From the NCBI GenBank assembly GCA_023426005.1, contig JAFABO010000155.1, positions 1 through 17,229 of the forward strand: a stretch of DNA of 17,229 nucleotides. Direction: 5' to 3'. Below the pieces are notes generated by a model. The model was not told the DNA's origin. It did not search any database and saw only the letters and a program-made list of their open reading frames with translations. How positions within the stretch are numbered: position 1 is the first letter of the stretch; each line of letters opens with the position of its first letter. Positions 7,501 through 17,000 of this stretch are shown one piece after another. Both the position numbers and the translations under genes were made by a program. Source of the stretch: Bacillota bacterium. Lineage in GTDB: Bacteria > Bacillota > Clostridia > Acetivibrionales > DSM-1351.

Positions 7501-10500
7501 AAATGCTGCTGTACGGCCTGCCTTGAATGCTTCGATAAAAGATTATCAGAGCAGGTATGCCGAAGGTAATACCTTCGAGCCATATGCACAAGGTGAGAGT
7601 ATCACAGCTGCGGCAGGCAAGCACCTGCTGCTGGTTGGCGTTAAGAATGACACAGAGAGCGGAAATAACTACATTCAGGGTTATGCTGATATGGTAATTG
7701 TTCAGGGACAGATACGCGGAGCCAGCGCAGCAGATTTTTCAGGTGAAACCGGTGTGATTGGCCCATTGGAATATGGTTCGGAGGAACTTACTACCAGATT
7801 CTCGTCGCTTACTCTGACAGGGTCGGCTATAACTGCAGGTGCGCAAAAGTTCATGTACAAAGTGCAGGATCAGCGGATGGCAGCACCACAGCTGGACAGC
7901 CAGTTTACCGGTTTCAGTGATTATAATACCGTTGCCAAAACTAATATTAAGCCGGGTACAGCAACAGTAATTGTCCTCCTTGCAACAGATAACAGCGGAA
8001 AAGTCAAAGCATTTGCAAATGTGTCGGTAGATATAACCAGAATCAGACCGGCAAATGCTCCGCTTATACCAACAGGTGAATATAAGTTTGTTCCCGGAAC
8101 AGACATAAATTCTACCAAAATTGATTTACTGCCTTCAGGCGGTCCCAGTAATATAACCGGCGTATTTGAAAGGTATGAGTACAAGAAACAGGCGGCTGCC
8201 TTTGAAAAGCCTTATGTTGGATTTGTGCTGGGAGGAAGCGAATATACCCCTGGAAATCAAATAAGTAATGTTTCAGTCAACCAGCATATTCTAATAGCTG
8301 CCGTTGATAATAATGGAGGTGTTCTGGCTTATGTTGACAGAAGCCTGACCGCCGGTGACATAAAACAAGCGGAGGCAAAACAGCTGTCGGAGGGCGTAGA
8401 GTATTCAAAGCCGGAACCCGGTACTGTCAGTGGATCAACAAGAATAACAACGCTGAATCTGGAAGGTGCCAGCTGGTACTATAGAATTTCCGGTTTACCA
8501 TTATCAACGCCGGCATATAACAGCAGTCTGCCAGGTAATGCCAAACCATATACTGCTGGAACAAGTGTCACAGCAAAGGTTAAAGATTATTTCACACTCC
8601 TTGCGGTAAAGGACAGATTTGTGATAGCTTTTGCAAACATTGAATTAAGTGAAGAGCATATTAGTCTGCCTGAACTTAAGACACCGGATAACTATACGCT
8701 GGCAGTTGGAAGCACAGCCGGAACAACAAGCTTGAAGGATCTGAAGTTTACAGATATCACAGGCGCCGTAAAATGGTCGTATGCTGTTGGAAATGATGCC
8801 TTTCCTGTTCCGGCACAGGGGTCGGGAATTAATGATTTAGCTTATAAAGGTATACTTGTTCCTGTTACGTCAACAACAGCAGCTATAACAATCAGTGCCA
8901 ACCAATATATTATGCTGCTGGCACTTGATAACAGCGATAAGATTAAGGGGTATGCAAATATAAAAGTTGATGGGACCAAAATCAAGCCTGCCGATGCTCC
9001 TGAGATTACAGGATTGACTCTGGAAAAAGGCTCTGCAGAGGGCACAACACGGTTCAGCAGTCTTGAAAAAATAAATGGTGCGGTTCAATGGTGGTATTGT
9101 GTGCAAACAGATGCTCCGTCTGAAAAATACGGAATAGATACCACACCGCCAGGTACGGCTAAAAGATATGACGACACAGCTACTCCAAAACCCAATATAC
9201 CTGTTCAGGTTGCTGATCACATAATACTTTTTGCAACAGATGCAGCAAAAAAAATCAAGGCTTATGGTGTTGTTAAGGTTGATGCTGATGTAATTCAGAA
9301 ACCAGAAGCTATGCCATTGACAAATCCTAAAAATTATTCCGGACCGAGACCTGGCAGTTCACCCGGTACTACTACCTTTACATTTTTGGAAGATGGTATA
9401 CCTGATAATGGCACTGGAACCGTTGTATGGAAGTATAAGACTTCAACTCAGGATTTGCCTGTTCCTCACTATGATGAGGATGCTTCATCATATATTGCGG
9501 CCGGCAATGGTGATTTTGAAGTGGAGCCAGACAACTCGCTACTGGTGGTTGCTACTATAGGTAACAAGGTTAAAGCATACCTTCAGATTACTAAAATTGT
9601 AGCTAGCGCAATACAACCAAAAGAGGCTGCCAAGCTGAATAGTCAGCAATTTACAGCTCCGGTGCAAGGAAACAATCCGGGGACAACAAAAATTGCACAA
9701 TTGGATCCTATTGGCTTACCGAATACTTTCACAGGATGGAAAGTACAGGTGTCCAGCAATGAGCAGAAACTCATGCAGGGTACAAAGACTGATAATTGGC
9801 TTCCATATACACAGGACAGCAACATCAGTGTTAAGGCCGATGAATATGTTGTATTGGCTGCGGTAGACAAATATGGATTTGTTCTGGCATATGAGTGTTT
9901 CGCAATAACTCCTACTCAAATAAATCCACCTTCTGCGGCCGGGTTTGACAATAATTATGATGGCCCGAAAGCGGGTACTGTAATAGGCACAACCAGATTT
10001 GAAATCAGTCTGGGTAATATGAGCGGCGCACAAAACTGCATAGTTAAAGTGGCTGACGCCCGGGTAAATCTGGCAATCGGAGATACTATTACGCTTGGAA
10101 GCACTACAGTACCGGCAACAGATTTTAGTAACTACAAAGTATATGCATCACTGGCCAACATCGCAGTTGAGCCGGATCAGTATGTAGTACTTATAGCTGT
10201 GGACAGCAGCAATAAAGTACTGGCCTATGCCAACATTAAGATTCCGGGAAGTGCCATTAATCCGGGCTATGCATACCAATTAACAGAATATAATGTAAGC
10301 ACTGGAGGAAACTACACATTGTCTGCCGGAAGTACAGCCGGAAAAGTTGCATTTACCTATCTGAATAAGATTGGTGCTCCACTTGGGGGTGCAAATGGAA
10401 AGTGGTTTGTACAGGTTGTAGGTACACCGGGAACTCCGCCGTTACTTAATGCTTCGCTTCCGACTGGTACGAATCAGCCGGTAGAATATACTTTGTCAGC

Positions 10501-13500
10501 AGATATAGATACAACAAGGGGAAATTATGTGGTTCTCTATTTAGCAGATGAGACGACAAAGGCAATAAAGGGATATACATGCATTCAGGTCAAACCCGAA
10601 GCATTGAACGTAAGTACGCCAATACCTGGAACAGAATATTTCACAACAAAGATTGCTACAACTGTAACTGCTCCGGCAGATACAACACTGATGTATGCCG
10701 TCAAGAGCAGTTCCAGCGGCAATCTGCTTACAAACAGCATTATTTCTGACTTGATATCATACACAGGTACAGGCGACATACCTGCTGCGGTAAATCAATA
10801 CCTGCTGCTGGTTGCTGTAGATGGTGACATTATTAAGGCATACAAGGAAATTAAAATTACTCCTGCAATGTTAAAGATACCGAATACTACGGCAACTCTT
10901 TCAGGAACGCTGATTACCGCACCTCCGACAGTAACAGATATGGTCAATGGAGGTAAAACACTGGTAATCACTTTGAATGACGGGAAATGGGAAGACGGCA
11001 TAGCAACAACATTGAGGAATAAGCTGTATTCCGGGTTTAAGACGACTACCGATACAGGTGCATGGGAAAACTTAAGGGCTGAGCTGGACAGCGCCGATGT
11101 ATATACGGCATCAAAGCCATATGGCATAGAAAAAACCAGTGATACCGTAGTAACTGTTACCTTCCCGGCAATAAGCGCGGCAAACTACAAACTTACGAAG
11201 AATCAAGCCGTAACAGTGACTATTGATGCCTCGTGCATAATCGGTGATAATTCGGTTACTGCTCCACAAAAGATAACCATTTCGACTGTTGCTGCTCCGG
11301 CGCCCACAAAGATAGTAAAAGTATCCGGACCAACCGGAGTTTACAGGCAGGGAGACGTAATTCCTATCTTTGTTAAATTTGATAATGCTGTAGAGGTTGC
11401 TGCCGGACTAACTCCGGCAATAACACTGAAAACGGGTTCCAGCACCAGAAGTATCAATTACTCTTCCGGGTCAGGCACTGACACTCTGGTATTTAACTAT
11501 ACGGTTCAGGCCGGTGATTACAGTTCGGCTCTGACATACAGCGGTACGTCGCTGAGCCCGGCAAATTCCATAAAGAACATGAGTACCGGCAACTCAGCAA
11601 CATTGACACTGCCGTCGGCCACTGCAGACAACTCTTTAAGTGCATGTGGTATAGTTACTGATGCTGTTGCACCGAAGTTTACAAAGACTCCTTCGCAAAC
11701 TACTACAAAGGCAGAGACATCAGGTGATATTTCATACACGGTTAACGAGACCGGAAAGGTATACTATGTAGTAATGGTGGATACTGGAAGTACAACAGTC
11801 CCAACTGTTCAGCAGATTATTGACTGGAATGCGTTGCCAGGTGCTTTGGTTATTGCATATGATATAGTAAATGCCAATGCGAATGCAGCGGGTACTATAA
11901 ACATTACAGGGCTATCACCAAATACAAAATACAAAGTGTATATGTTCGCAGAGGATGCCCTTCAGAATAGGAGTGCGGTAACCAGCTGCGGGGTTCAGAC
12001 AATTGATAAAACGCCGCCGGAATTTACTATACCTCAGATTACACCATCGGATTATTCCATAGGTATTTTAGTTAATACTAATGAGATTGGGAACATATTT
12101 GTTGTTGCCAAACTCCGCGGGGCAGCTGCACCTAAAAGTTCCGAGTTAACGGGATCGAAAATTAAAGCTGCTGTCGATTCAAACAATGTAAATACCGATA
12201 TCCCAATTACTATAACCGGGCTGACAGTTTCCACAGACTATGACATATATGTAGCATGTAATGACAAGGCATCCACACCGAATCTGAGTACGGCAACGGT
12301 GGTACAGGCCAGCACTTTACCTCTTGATTTGACAAAGGCGGATGTCGATCTGGCGAATAAAAAGCTGCTTAATACAAACAAATTAATGCAGTACAGCCTG
12401 GATGGAGCGAAATGGTATACATGTGGTTCTCCGGAAACAACTAAAGTTGATTTTGGATATACAGATGACACTAATTCTATCAAAGTATTCATCAGTGAGA
12501 CTAGCAACCCGGCCAACCCAATGCAGACAATAACGCTGGGCAGGGGAGATGACACAACTATTTCGAGATCAATGATTGATTATGATATAGCCGGAGGAAC
12601 AGTTACCAATAAAACTAGTGTTGACCTTGAGTTAAGAATAAACGAAGGTGCCTGGAAGCAGCTAAAGGCAAATACTACAATACAAAAAGTTGTTTTTGAA
12701 CAAGGCTCTCTGGATTTAAGGTTAGCCGTTACTTCTCCGACAGCTGCCGGCAGCAGGGATGCTAAATTGCCGTCTTTGCCAAGGACTGTCGATGGTATAG
12801 TCAAAGGTTACGCTCCTGTTTTAACAGCCGATGATACAAAAAATGAAATAGTTGGTATGTCCGCTGTTCATGAATACAGCACCGACGGCGGAGCAAACTG
12901 GACTCCTGTTAGTTCAACAACCGTTCCTACCTTCGCGGGAACTAAAACAGTATTGGTTAGGTTCAGAGCAACGGCTTCAAAACTTCCAAGTGAAACTATG
13001 GAGTTAACGTTTACAGCCAATACATTTAAGGCCACTGCCAAGCCGGCCTCAACAACAGGAACGACAACGACAAAGGCCACTGTAACAATAGAGCTGGACG
13101 AGAATACTGGTCTGGCCAATCAGTCATTGAGTGCGCAGCAGTTAAGTGATTGGTTCCAGATAACATCAGAATCCGGAGATTCTCATACATGGGGAGATGC
13201 ACTGGGCAAGTTCAGTGCAACGGGCAGGGAACTTATTATAACCTTTAATACGATTGGTGATATTAAAGTAGGCGATATAATTGAATTCACTGCCACTGCT
13301 GCTGCAGCAATAAAAAATGCAAAATATACCTCATGTAAATTGGCCGGAAGCTTCCATACAACTCCTGAAGTTATAAGTATAAAAGCAGAAAACACCAATA
13401 ACGACAGTGTTTTCTCTAATGGTGAAAGATTGGCAATAGTATTTGACCAGGCTACCAAACAAGGAGTTAATATCAGTACTTCAAATATTGCAAGTTTACT

Positions 13501-13747
13501 TATTTTAACTGATGAATCAGGTGCAGCAACCAAAAAGTGGTCAAAATCCGGTTCGCCTGATCTGACATTTGCTTGGTCGGCAGATCATACAACACTTTAT
13601 ATAACCTTTAACACGGCAAGTGATACCGAGCTGGCAGTCGGTGATAAAATCAGGGTAGATTCAGAGTGGGGGTTGACCGATGCTGATGGTACTACAAAAG
13701 CATGTACCTCGACTAAACTAATAGGGGGAAGCTTTACAGCACCGTAG
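4592..13747 (+). CDS. Giant S-layer-homology surface protein with beta-helix-like region and 13 tandem repeats
   Basis: This is a secreted cell-surface protein of about 3051 residues. The signal peptide MKRLIKLISIMLAIAYLLL... ends near LAAAGAVSA. A degenerate SLH motif covers about residues 35-84, a clear one starts at 85 (FSDVPEGTWYGEELSKAAAAG, ending ITRLEAA), and a weak third runs to about 200. Residues 210-500 are rich in short hydrophobic/Asn/Gly strands (GDLTIGEGVGEGDV at 231), like right-handed beta-helix regions of SLH proteins. An Ig-like (Big-type) module spans about 514-596 and another beta module 599-722. Thirteen repeats of 90-116 residues fill 723-2097. The C-terminal third has Ig- and FN3-like modules, a DUF4073-like module near 2739-2812 (GYAPVLTADDTKNEIVG, EYSTDGGANWT) and two terminal Ig-like modules. 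No enzyme motif was seen. A role as a long stalk, adhesin or S-layer component is inferred. It is probably expressed with the FN3-SLH gene upstream and is followed by a terminator. Confidence 0.93.
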   Translation: MKRLIKLISIMLAIAYLLLIPLNSLAAAGAVSANVTDPLLGKWQGYGLVDKSLTNSDLNKAVQKIDFISLINGIMKPTNKANISFSDVPEGTWYGEELSKAAAAGYIDNKDKSKFNPFSEITRLEAAIMVKRVFGLELKDKRLLSKITDAEALESKQLEEFAAVVEKGCLSQVDEGRYVPYGVLKLSDALQMLDICVGQVVTKSGTISDYVPGNMMINTKAVTLKDMNVAGDLTIGEGVGEGDVRLDGVSVNGKLIIRGGGPNSVTLTNTRINDILVIEKSAGNVRVRVFGTTTINKTYIKSGCFLEESGLTSGQGFVDITAERSAVENQKIDLRGNYNKLTIDESNLAVNLNGNADSIDISKGSAGNLTISGGSVKTITTKASQNIIEILGGTVTTLNIDTGAIGNKVTVNGTATVSNVNVKENTDISLIKGTVDKLILESASEGSKLNISSGAYLKNITANAAATISGSGSITNAYIYAPNVSMSIRPSGDYIRGGAETTPGGTVTDPTLPKITISNVYNRTIMVGSNNQKLDARASNGAEIFYSSADSSIVTVGEKGQLTGVSAGKTNVYVSAVKEGYAPAITTITVNVISGNTTSAGTLSVSPSGGTAGEIIDVVITYTAGENMTSGRIVFKLPAGFTASENDIFSINSGAETALTKAHIIDSGTLSFNNIALAADGTLQVTLKKKEIPVGGQLEFAAVVDADGIGPKVPVEISAVFTCDSLKILREGTNYKVERGNTSGTVRITNLSSINVDRADKWVISDVTEEPKYDDILSEPTYIEYTGQDIPAVDKQKIMLALVDRATNKVKAYVIIEIKAEVIRPDDAAALDPATISVEPGIQAGTVRLNGMNLADNAAEWMIKVQNAPSPVILIDSVFDGTVKYNPGDDIKVSSNQYIVLAAVENAENKKVKAYASIPVAGKVSVEAAGLVSPANYSIPEIGDDIGTTKIQSLNKGNLAIDNWMVVYLTNAAVRPALNASIKDYQSRYAEGNTFEPYAQGESITAAAGKHLLLVGVKNDTESGNNYIQGYADMVIVQGQIRGASAADFSGETGVIGPLEYGSEELTTRFSSLTLTGSAITAGAQKFMYKVQDQRMAAPQLDSQFTGFSDYNTVAKTNIKPGTATVIVLLATDNSGKVKAFANVSVDITRIRPANAPLIPTGEYKFVPGTDINSTKIDLLPSGGPSNITGVFERYEYKKQAAAFEKPYVGFVLGGSEYTPGNQISNVSVNQHILIAAVDNNGGVLAYVDRSLTAGDIKQAEAKQLSEGVEYSKPEPGTVSGSTRITTLNLEGASWYYRISGLPLSTPAYNSSLPGNAKPYTAGTSVTAKVKDYFTLLAVKDRFVIAFANIELSEEHISLPELKTPDNYTLAVGSTAGTTSLKDLKFTDITGAVKWSYAVGNDAFPVPAQGSGINDLAYKGILVPVTSTTAAITISANQYIMLLALDNSDKIKGYANIKVDGTKIKPADAPEITGLTLEKGSAEGTTRFSSLEKINGAVQWWYCVQTDAPSEKYGIDTTPPGTAKRYDDTATPKPNIPVQVADHIILFATDAAKKIKAYGVVKVDADVIQKPEAMPLTNPKNYSGPRPGSSPGTTTFTFLEDGIPDNGTGTVVWKYKTSTQDLPVPHYDEDASSYIAAGNGDFEVEPDNSLLVVATIGNKVKAYLQITKIVASAIQPKEAAKLNSQQFTAPVQGNNPGTTKIAQLDPIGLPNTFTGWKVQVSSNEQKLMQGTKTDNWLPYTQDSNISVKADEYVVLAAVDKYGFVLAYECFAITPTQINPPSAAGFDNNYDGPKAGTVIGTTRFEISLGNMSGAQNCIVKVADARVNLAIGDTITLGSTTVPATDFSNYKVYASLANIAVEPDQYVVLIAVDSSNKVLAYANIKIPGSAINPGYAYQLTEYNVSTGGNYTLSAGSTAGKVAFTYLNKIGAPLGGANGKWFVQVVGTPGTPPLLNASLPTGTNQPVEYTLSADIDTTRGNYVVLYLADETTKAIKGYTCIQVKPEALNVSTPIPGTEYFTTKIATTVTAPADTTLMYAVKSSSSGNLLTNSIISDLISYTGTGDIPAAVNQYLLLVAVDGDIIKAYKEIKITPAMLKIPNTTATLSGTLITAPPTVTDMVNGGKTLVITLNDGKWEDGIATTLRNKLYSGFKTTTDTGAWENLRAELDSADVYTASKPYGIEKTSDTVVTVTFPAISAANYKLTKNQAVTVTIDASCIIGDNSVTAPQKITISTVAAPAPTKIVKVSGPTGVYRQGDVIPIFVKFDNAVEVAAGLTPAITLKTGSSTRSINYSSGSGTDTLVFNYTVQAGDYSSALTYSGTSLSPANSIKNMSTGNSATLTLPSATADNSLSACGIVTDAVAPKFTKTPSQTTTKAETSGDISYTVNETGKVYYVVMVDTGSTTVPTVQQIIDWNALPGALVIAYDIVNANANAAGTINITGLSPNTKYKVYMFAEDALQNRSAVTSCGVQTIDKTPPEFTIPQITPSDYSIGILVNTNEIGNIFVVAKLRGAAAPKSSELTGSKIKAAVDSNNVNTDIPITITGLTVSTDYDIYVACNDKASTPNLSTATVVQASTLPLDLTKADVDLANKKLLNTNKLMQYSLDGAKWYTCGSPETTKVDFGYTDDTNSIKVFISETSNPANPMQTITLGRGDDTTISRSMIDYDIAGGTVTNKTSVDLELRINEGAWKQLKANTTIQKVVFEQGSLDLRLAVTSPTAAGSRDAKLPSLPRTVDGIVKGYAPVLTADDTKNEIVGMSAVHEYSTDGGANWTPVSSTTVPTFAGTKTVLVRFRATASKLPSETMELTFTANTFKATAKPASTTGTTTTKATVTIELDENTGLANQSLSAQQLSDWFQITSESGDSHTWGDALGKFSATGRELIITFNTIGDIKVGDIIEFTATAAAAIKNAKYTSCKLAGSFHTTPEVISIKAENTNNDSVFSNGERLAIVFDQATKQGVNISTSNIASLLILTDESGAATKKWSKSGSPDLTFAWSADHTTLYITFNTASDTELAVGDKIRVDSEWGLTDADGTTKACTSTKLIGGSFTAP
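6758..10882 (+). repeat. Thirteen tandem copies of a ~106-residue protein repeat
   Basis: The in-frame units begin at about 6758, 7067, 7373, 7721, 8051, 8369, 8669, 8990, 9302, 9620, 9929, 10265 and 10613, and are 90-116 codons long. Each unit has, in order: a GTT(K/R)(I/F)xxL-type strand (for example IGTTKI, EGTTRF, PGTTKI); a strand centred on Trp in 9 of 13 copies (KWVIS, EWMIK, NWMVV, SWYYR, KWSYA, QWWYC, VWKYK, GWKVQ, KWFVQ); a Y-x-x-G-like turn; a strand of the QYIVLAAVD type; and a final KVKAYAxI-type strand, recognisable in all 13. Many units end IxP before the next A-x-x-L. The copies are strongly diverged and are not DNA-level tandem duplicates. The pattern suggests a small all-beta module. 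From memory it resembles repeats in Paenibacillus-type SLH proteins (GSTAGTT...), but no named family is claimed. Confidence 0.85.
12806..13021 (+). other. DUF4073-like module in the giant protein
   Basis: The segment reads as TADDTKNEIVG, then EYSTDGGANWT, then FAGTKTVLVRF and ending LTFTAN. This order matches the pattern I know for DUF4073, found in secreted Firmicute proteins. A related but degenerate copy (MQYSLDGAKWYTC) lies upstream near 12390-12425. The function of the family is unknown to me. It is part of the CDS at 4592-13747. Confidence 0.6.
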
Positions 13748-13801
13748 CAAATAGCTTGATTGTTTTAGCATTAATGCTTAATACCGGTGTTTTAGATTAG
13801 A

Positions 13802-13850
13802 GGGGCTGGCGCAATGGCTATTGAAAAAAGTTGTTGCGTGGCTCCTTTTT
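13802..13850 (+). terminator. Rho-independent terminator of the surface operon
   Basis: GGGGCTGGCGCAA (13802-13814) pairs with TTGCGTGGCTCC (13834-13845), with G-U pairs and one bulged G. TTTTT follows at 13846-13850. It sits 54 bases after the stop codon of the giant gene, where a transcript end is expected. Confidence 0.8.
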
Positions 13851-13995
13851 GTCCAAGGCGGATTCGAAGAAGTGATTGGGGGGATAAAAGTGCTTATATC
13901 AGTGGGGAATCCTAAGTTCGTAATTAACGATCAATTTCAAACTGTACTATTATGATATCGCCGGCAAGACCGGGAAAAAATTTTTATCACTTTTT

Positions 13996-14032
13996 TTTAC
14001 GTTTTCTTTACAACTATCTGTAAAAGTATAAG
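13996..14032 (+). promoter_or_regulatory. Candidate promoter/operator region of the third surface gene
   Basis: TTTACG (13996-14001), a 17-base spacer and TGTAAA (14019-14024) form a weak promoter match. TATAAG (14027-14032) is a better -10 but has a poor -35. TTTACA (14007-14012) and TGTAAA (14019-14024) form a perfect 6-bp inverted repeat over this region, a possible operator. A- and T-tracts just upstream could act as an UP-type or curved element. It comes after a terminator, so an independent promoter is expected. Confidence 0.35.
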
Positions 14033-14099
14033 TAAATTGTCCCAATATGCCGATATTTTGGTTGATGGCTAGTATTCTAACTTCCGGGGGTATTTTGCA

Positions 14100-17000
14100 A
14101 TGAAGAATAAATTAAGATTAATAGCAATGATTCTTGTAATGAGTATGATTTTTCCTTTATTATCATGGATGATTCAGCCGGTTTTTGCCGCTGACCTTGA
14201 AAATATAAAGATTACATACAATGAGAGTACCGCTGCGGCGACTATCAGCTGGAGCGTTCCGAATGTCACCGGCGGTGAAATTGTATATTATGCGCCGGAC
14301 GCAACAGGCACCGGTGCAACTGAGGAAAGGGTAGCGATAGGTGCTGCAGCAAATTCCGTTTCCATAGCTAAAATCAAAAAAGATATTATATATAACTTCC
14401 AGGTGACACTGACTGATGCAGGCGGTGTTACATATGAGGGTTCCAAGTACTTCCTTGCCGGGGTTACCGTTACTGCACAGAATGTACAGCAGCAATCTGT
14501 TAAAATGTCCGGCGGCGGAATGGAAACCGGTATATATCCCGCGATAAAGCTGTCCTGGAACATGCCAAAAGTTTATGCCAATGGCAATATGGAAAATGCT
14601 GATAAGCATCTTGAGCTTTTTGAAGCCAGCAACATAAATTTCAAGTTTAAAATTGAACTGGATCACATGCTCAAGGATGTTGAAATTAGTAAGGATGGCG
14701 GCACGTATATGGCTTATTTTGATAAAGGAACCGCAGACGTGAAGGATTGTCCTGTCATTTGGGATGATACGGCCGGAAAATTCTCCTTTTACCTTCTGGG
14801 CAGAAAAGATACAAATACCGACATTGATACCGCCCCAATTCCGCAAGGTATTCCCGCCGGAGACCAGAGTTATATTCTGCGCTACCCCGAGCTGCTCCCA
14901 AGCACTATTTACAAAATTTCAATAATAACAATGTTTGTCAATCTGACAGGAAGTAATGTAGGATCTGTTGACGGAAATTTGCAGAGCCCTCTGGTTTCAG
15001 ATTACATATGCACTCCTATCCGGTTCCAATTAACGAAGGATACCCAGAATTTCCTCTATGTCCGCTTGTTTCGCGTAAATCAGGGCGGTGTTCAGCTGCA
15101 AAGTCTGATATATAACATACAAAAGAGTTATGGCCCGCCGTACTGGCTGAATACAGGGGAGAAAGGAGGTATCGATGATGGAAAATTAGAAAATAACAAC
15201 CCTTCTCCTATCATTGATACCATACAGGGCGAAGAGAATACTGTTTACTACAGGATTCTTGTAACAGAAGGCAGGATTGAATCTCCTGTCATGGAATACA
15301 GGATGCAGGATGACACTACAAGGCTTCCCGTTCCAAATAATATACTTGCAAATGTTGAATTGGAGTACCCTCCGGCAGGAAGTACTGTAAAGGAAACCTC
15401 CTCAAAGGTCACTATAACCTGGGATTACCCGGGAGATACCCTTTGGAACCAGATAAAAAGTATGGACTACTATTATCACTTCACATTAAGTCTTGCCGAG
15501 AAGCCTGTCGGCACCCCTCAAAAGCTTATTGTAGACGGGCAGGAGAAGTTTTTTGACATAAGATACAGGGATATTCAGAGTGTCAATGCGAAAATGATAG
15601 AGGTCGATAAGTCCGGCTCCAAGCCGAGGCTTAAATATGTGCTGGATGGATATGAACTGTTTAAGGGTGTGGACGGTGAAGACCTGAACGGCGACGGTAA
15701 CATAGATACTTTTGAATTGCCCAACGCCGAAGAGTATCCAAATTATCTGCTCCCGAACAAGACCTACTATTTGCAAATGTATACCAGTGTTCTGGGAGCT
15801 AAAGAGGAGGAATATAAAGCCGGTGATGATTTTTCCGAGAAGTCGTTGATAACAAGCTTTACAACATTATCTCCCGCCTCAAGGGATATAGCCGTACCCA
15901 AATTCCTGCAGTTGGTGGAAACCACTGTAACACCAAGTGATAGTGCCGTTCCCAAGGAAGCCACCGCAATAATCAGATTTGACCAGATTAAAATGGAGGC
16001 TGCCGATTGGAAAAATTATACCCCGGAGCCTGTTCAGGGAAAGGATATAGTGTATTATGATCTTTTCATGAGCACAAGCCCGGATATTTCTACCTTCAAA
16101 AAAATTGCCTCCACTCAGGAGCCGGGTGACACAAATCTGCCGGACGATGTAGAATTTACGGTTCAGGTGGATAATAATAATGTCACCTGGGTATATGCGA
16201 AAATAAACAGGTTTAGCGGTACCAATGCAGATTTTTTTGGAGAGTCTCTGACACCTAATTCCACATATTATTTTATGGTCAAGGTAAGATTGGTAATGGT
16301 CAACAGCGATGAGAAAGTGTCAATAAAATCCGCACTGCTGCCGGTGACTATACCAAGAGGGGAACCGACAGATCCCGATTATACAGAGAAAAAGCCACAG
16401 GCACCCGAAGATTTTGCCATAGCTGTAGACAAAAATGGAGATCTGATGCTGACGGGTCAGAGTGTAACCTTTGAATGGACCATAAGGGATAGTGACTCTG
16501 CCTATAATCTTATTGCAACTTCCTCGAGAGTGGCTCCTGATGCCACACTTGCAGCGGGGGGAAGTATCCTCTCGGATTCGACATATATCAGCTTCATAAA
16601 TGCATTCGGAAACAAAGGCAATGACGGTGACGGTACAAATCTTATTATGAACCCCAACATTGATCCGCTGCCGGCAAAATTTGAAATTATCCAGGGAAAT
16701 CAACCGGGGACCTTAAAATGCAGATATACCATTGATACCTGGCTATTTCCCAATAAGGTGTATTACTTCAGTTTAAGGGCGGAAAACAAGGATGCAGGCA
16801 GTAATGTAAAATCCAGCGTATGGATTTCAATACCTGTCACCACAACCTTAATCGAGAGTCCAACCATGCTTCAGGTGGTCAACGACTGCGCGCTGGCCTT
16901 CAACTGGTATGGAACCCTGCCTACCCAAAATTACCAGATCAGGCTGAAGCCTGTAGGTGAAATGGATTATACGGTGCTGACAAAGTCACAATACACCATA

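Larger units (their letters stand above)
13748..14099 (+). other. Intergenic region without a convincing gene
   Basis: The 352 bases hold the terminator of the giant gene (13802-13850), a small imperfect hairpin (13883-13900), a short palindromic hairpin CCGG-CAAGA-CCGG (13961-13973), an A6T5 tract at 13975-13985, a run of eight T at 13991-13998, an inverted repeat at 14007-14024 and a short hairpin AATAT-GCCG-ATATT (14044-14057). A 33-codon ORF (13814-13915) overlaps the terminator and is judged doubtful. I recognised no riboswitch class. Confidence 0.75.

Noticed and set aside
6758..10882. CRISPR-like or DNA-level tandem repeat array
   Set aside because: The repetition is only at protein level. 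Units differ widely in nucleotide sequence and length and stay in one open frame.
13860..13990. Cyclic-di-GMP or other known riboswitch upstream of the third surface gene
   Set aside because: The conserved GEMM-type core sequences are not present, and the short hairpins here do not form a known aptamer.
14163..14846. Antisense 227-codon ORF in the third surface gene
   Set aside because: The plus strand there encodes a continuous secreted protein with a signal peptide and FN3 modules. The antisense frame has no domain or SD.
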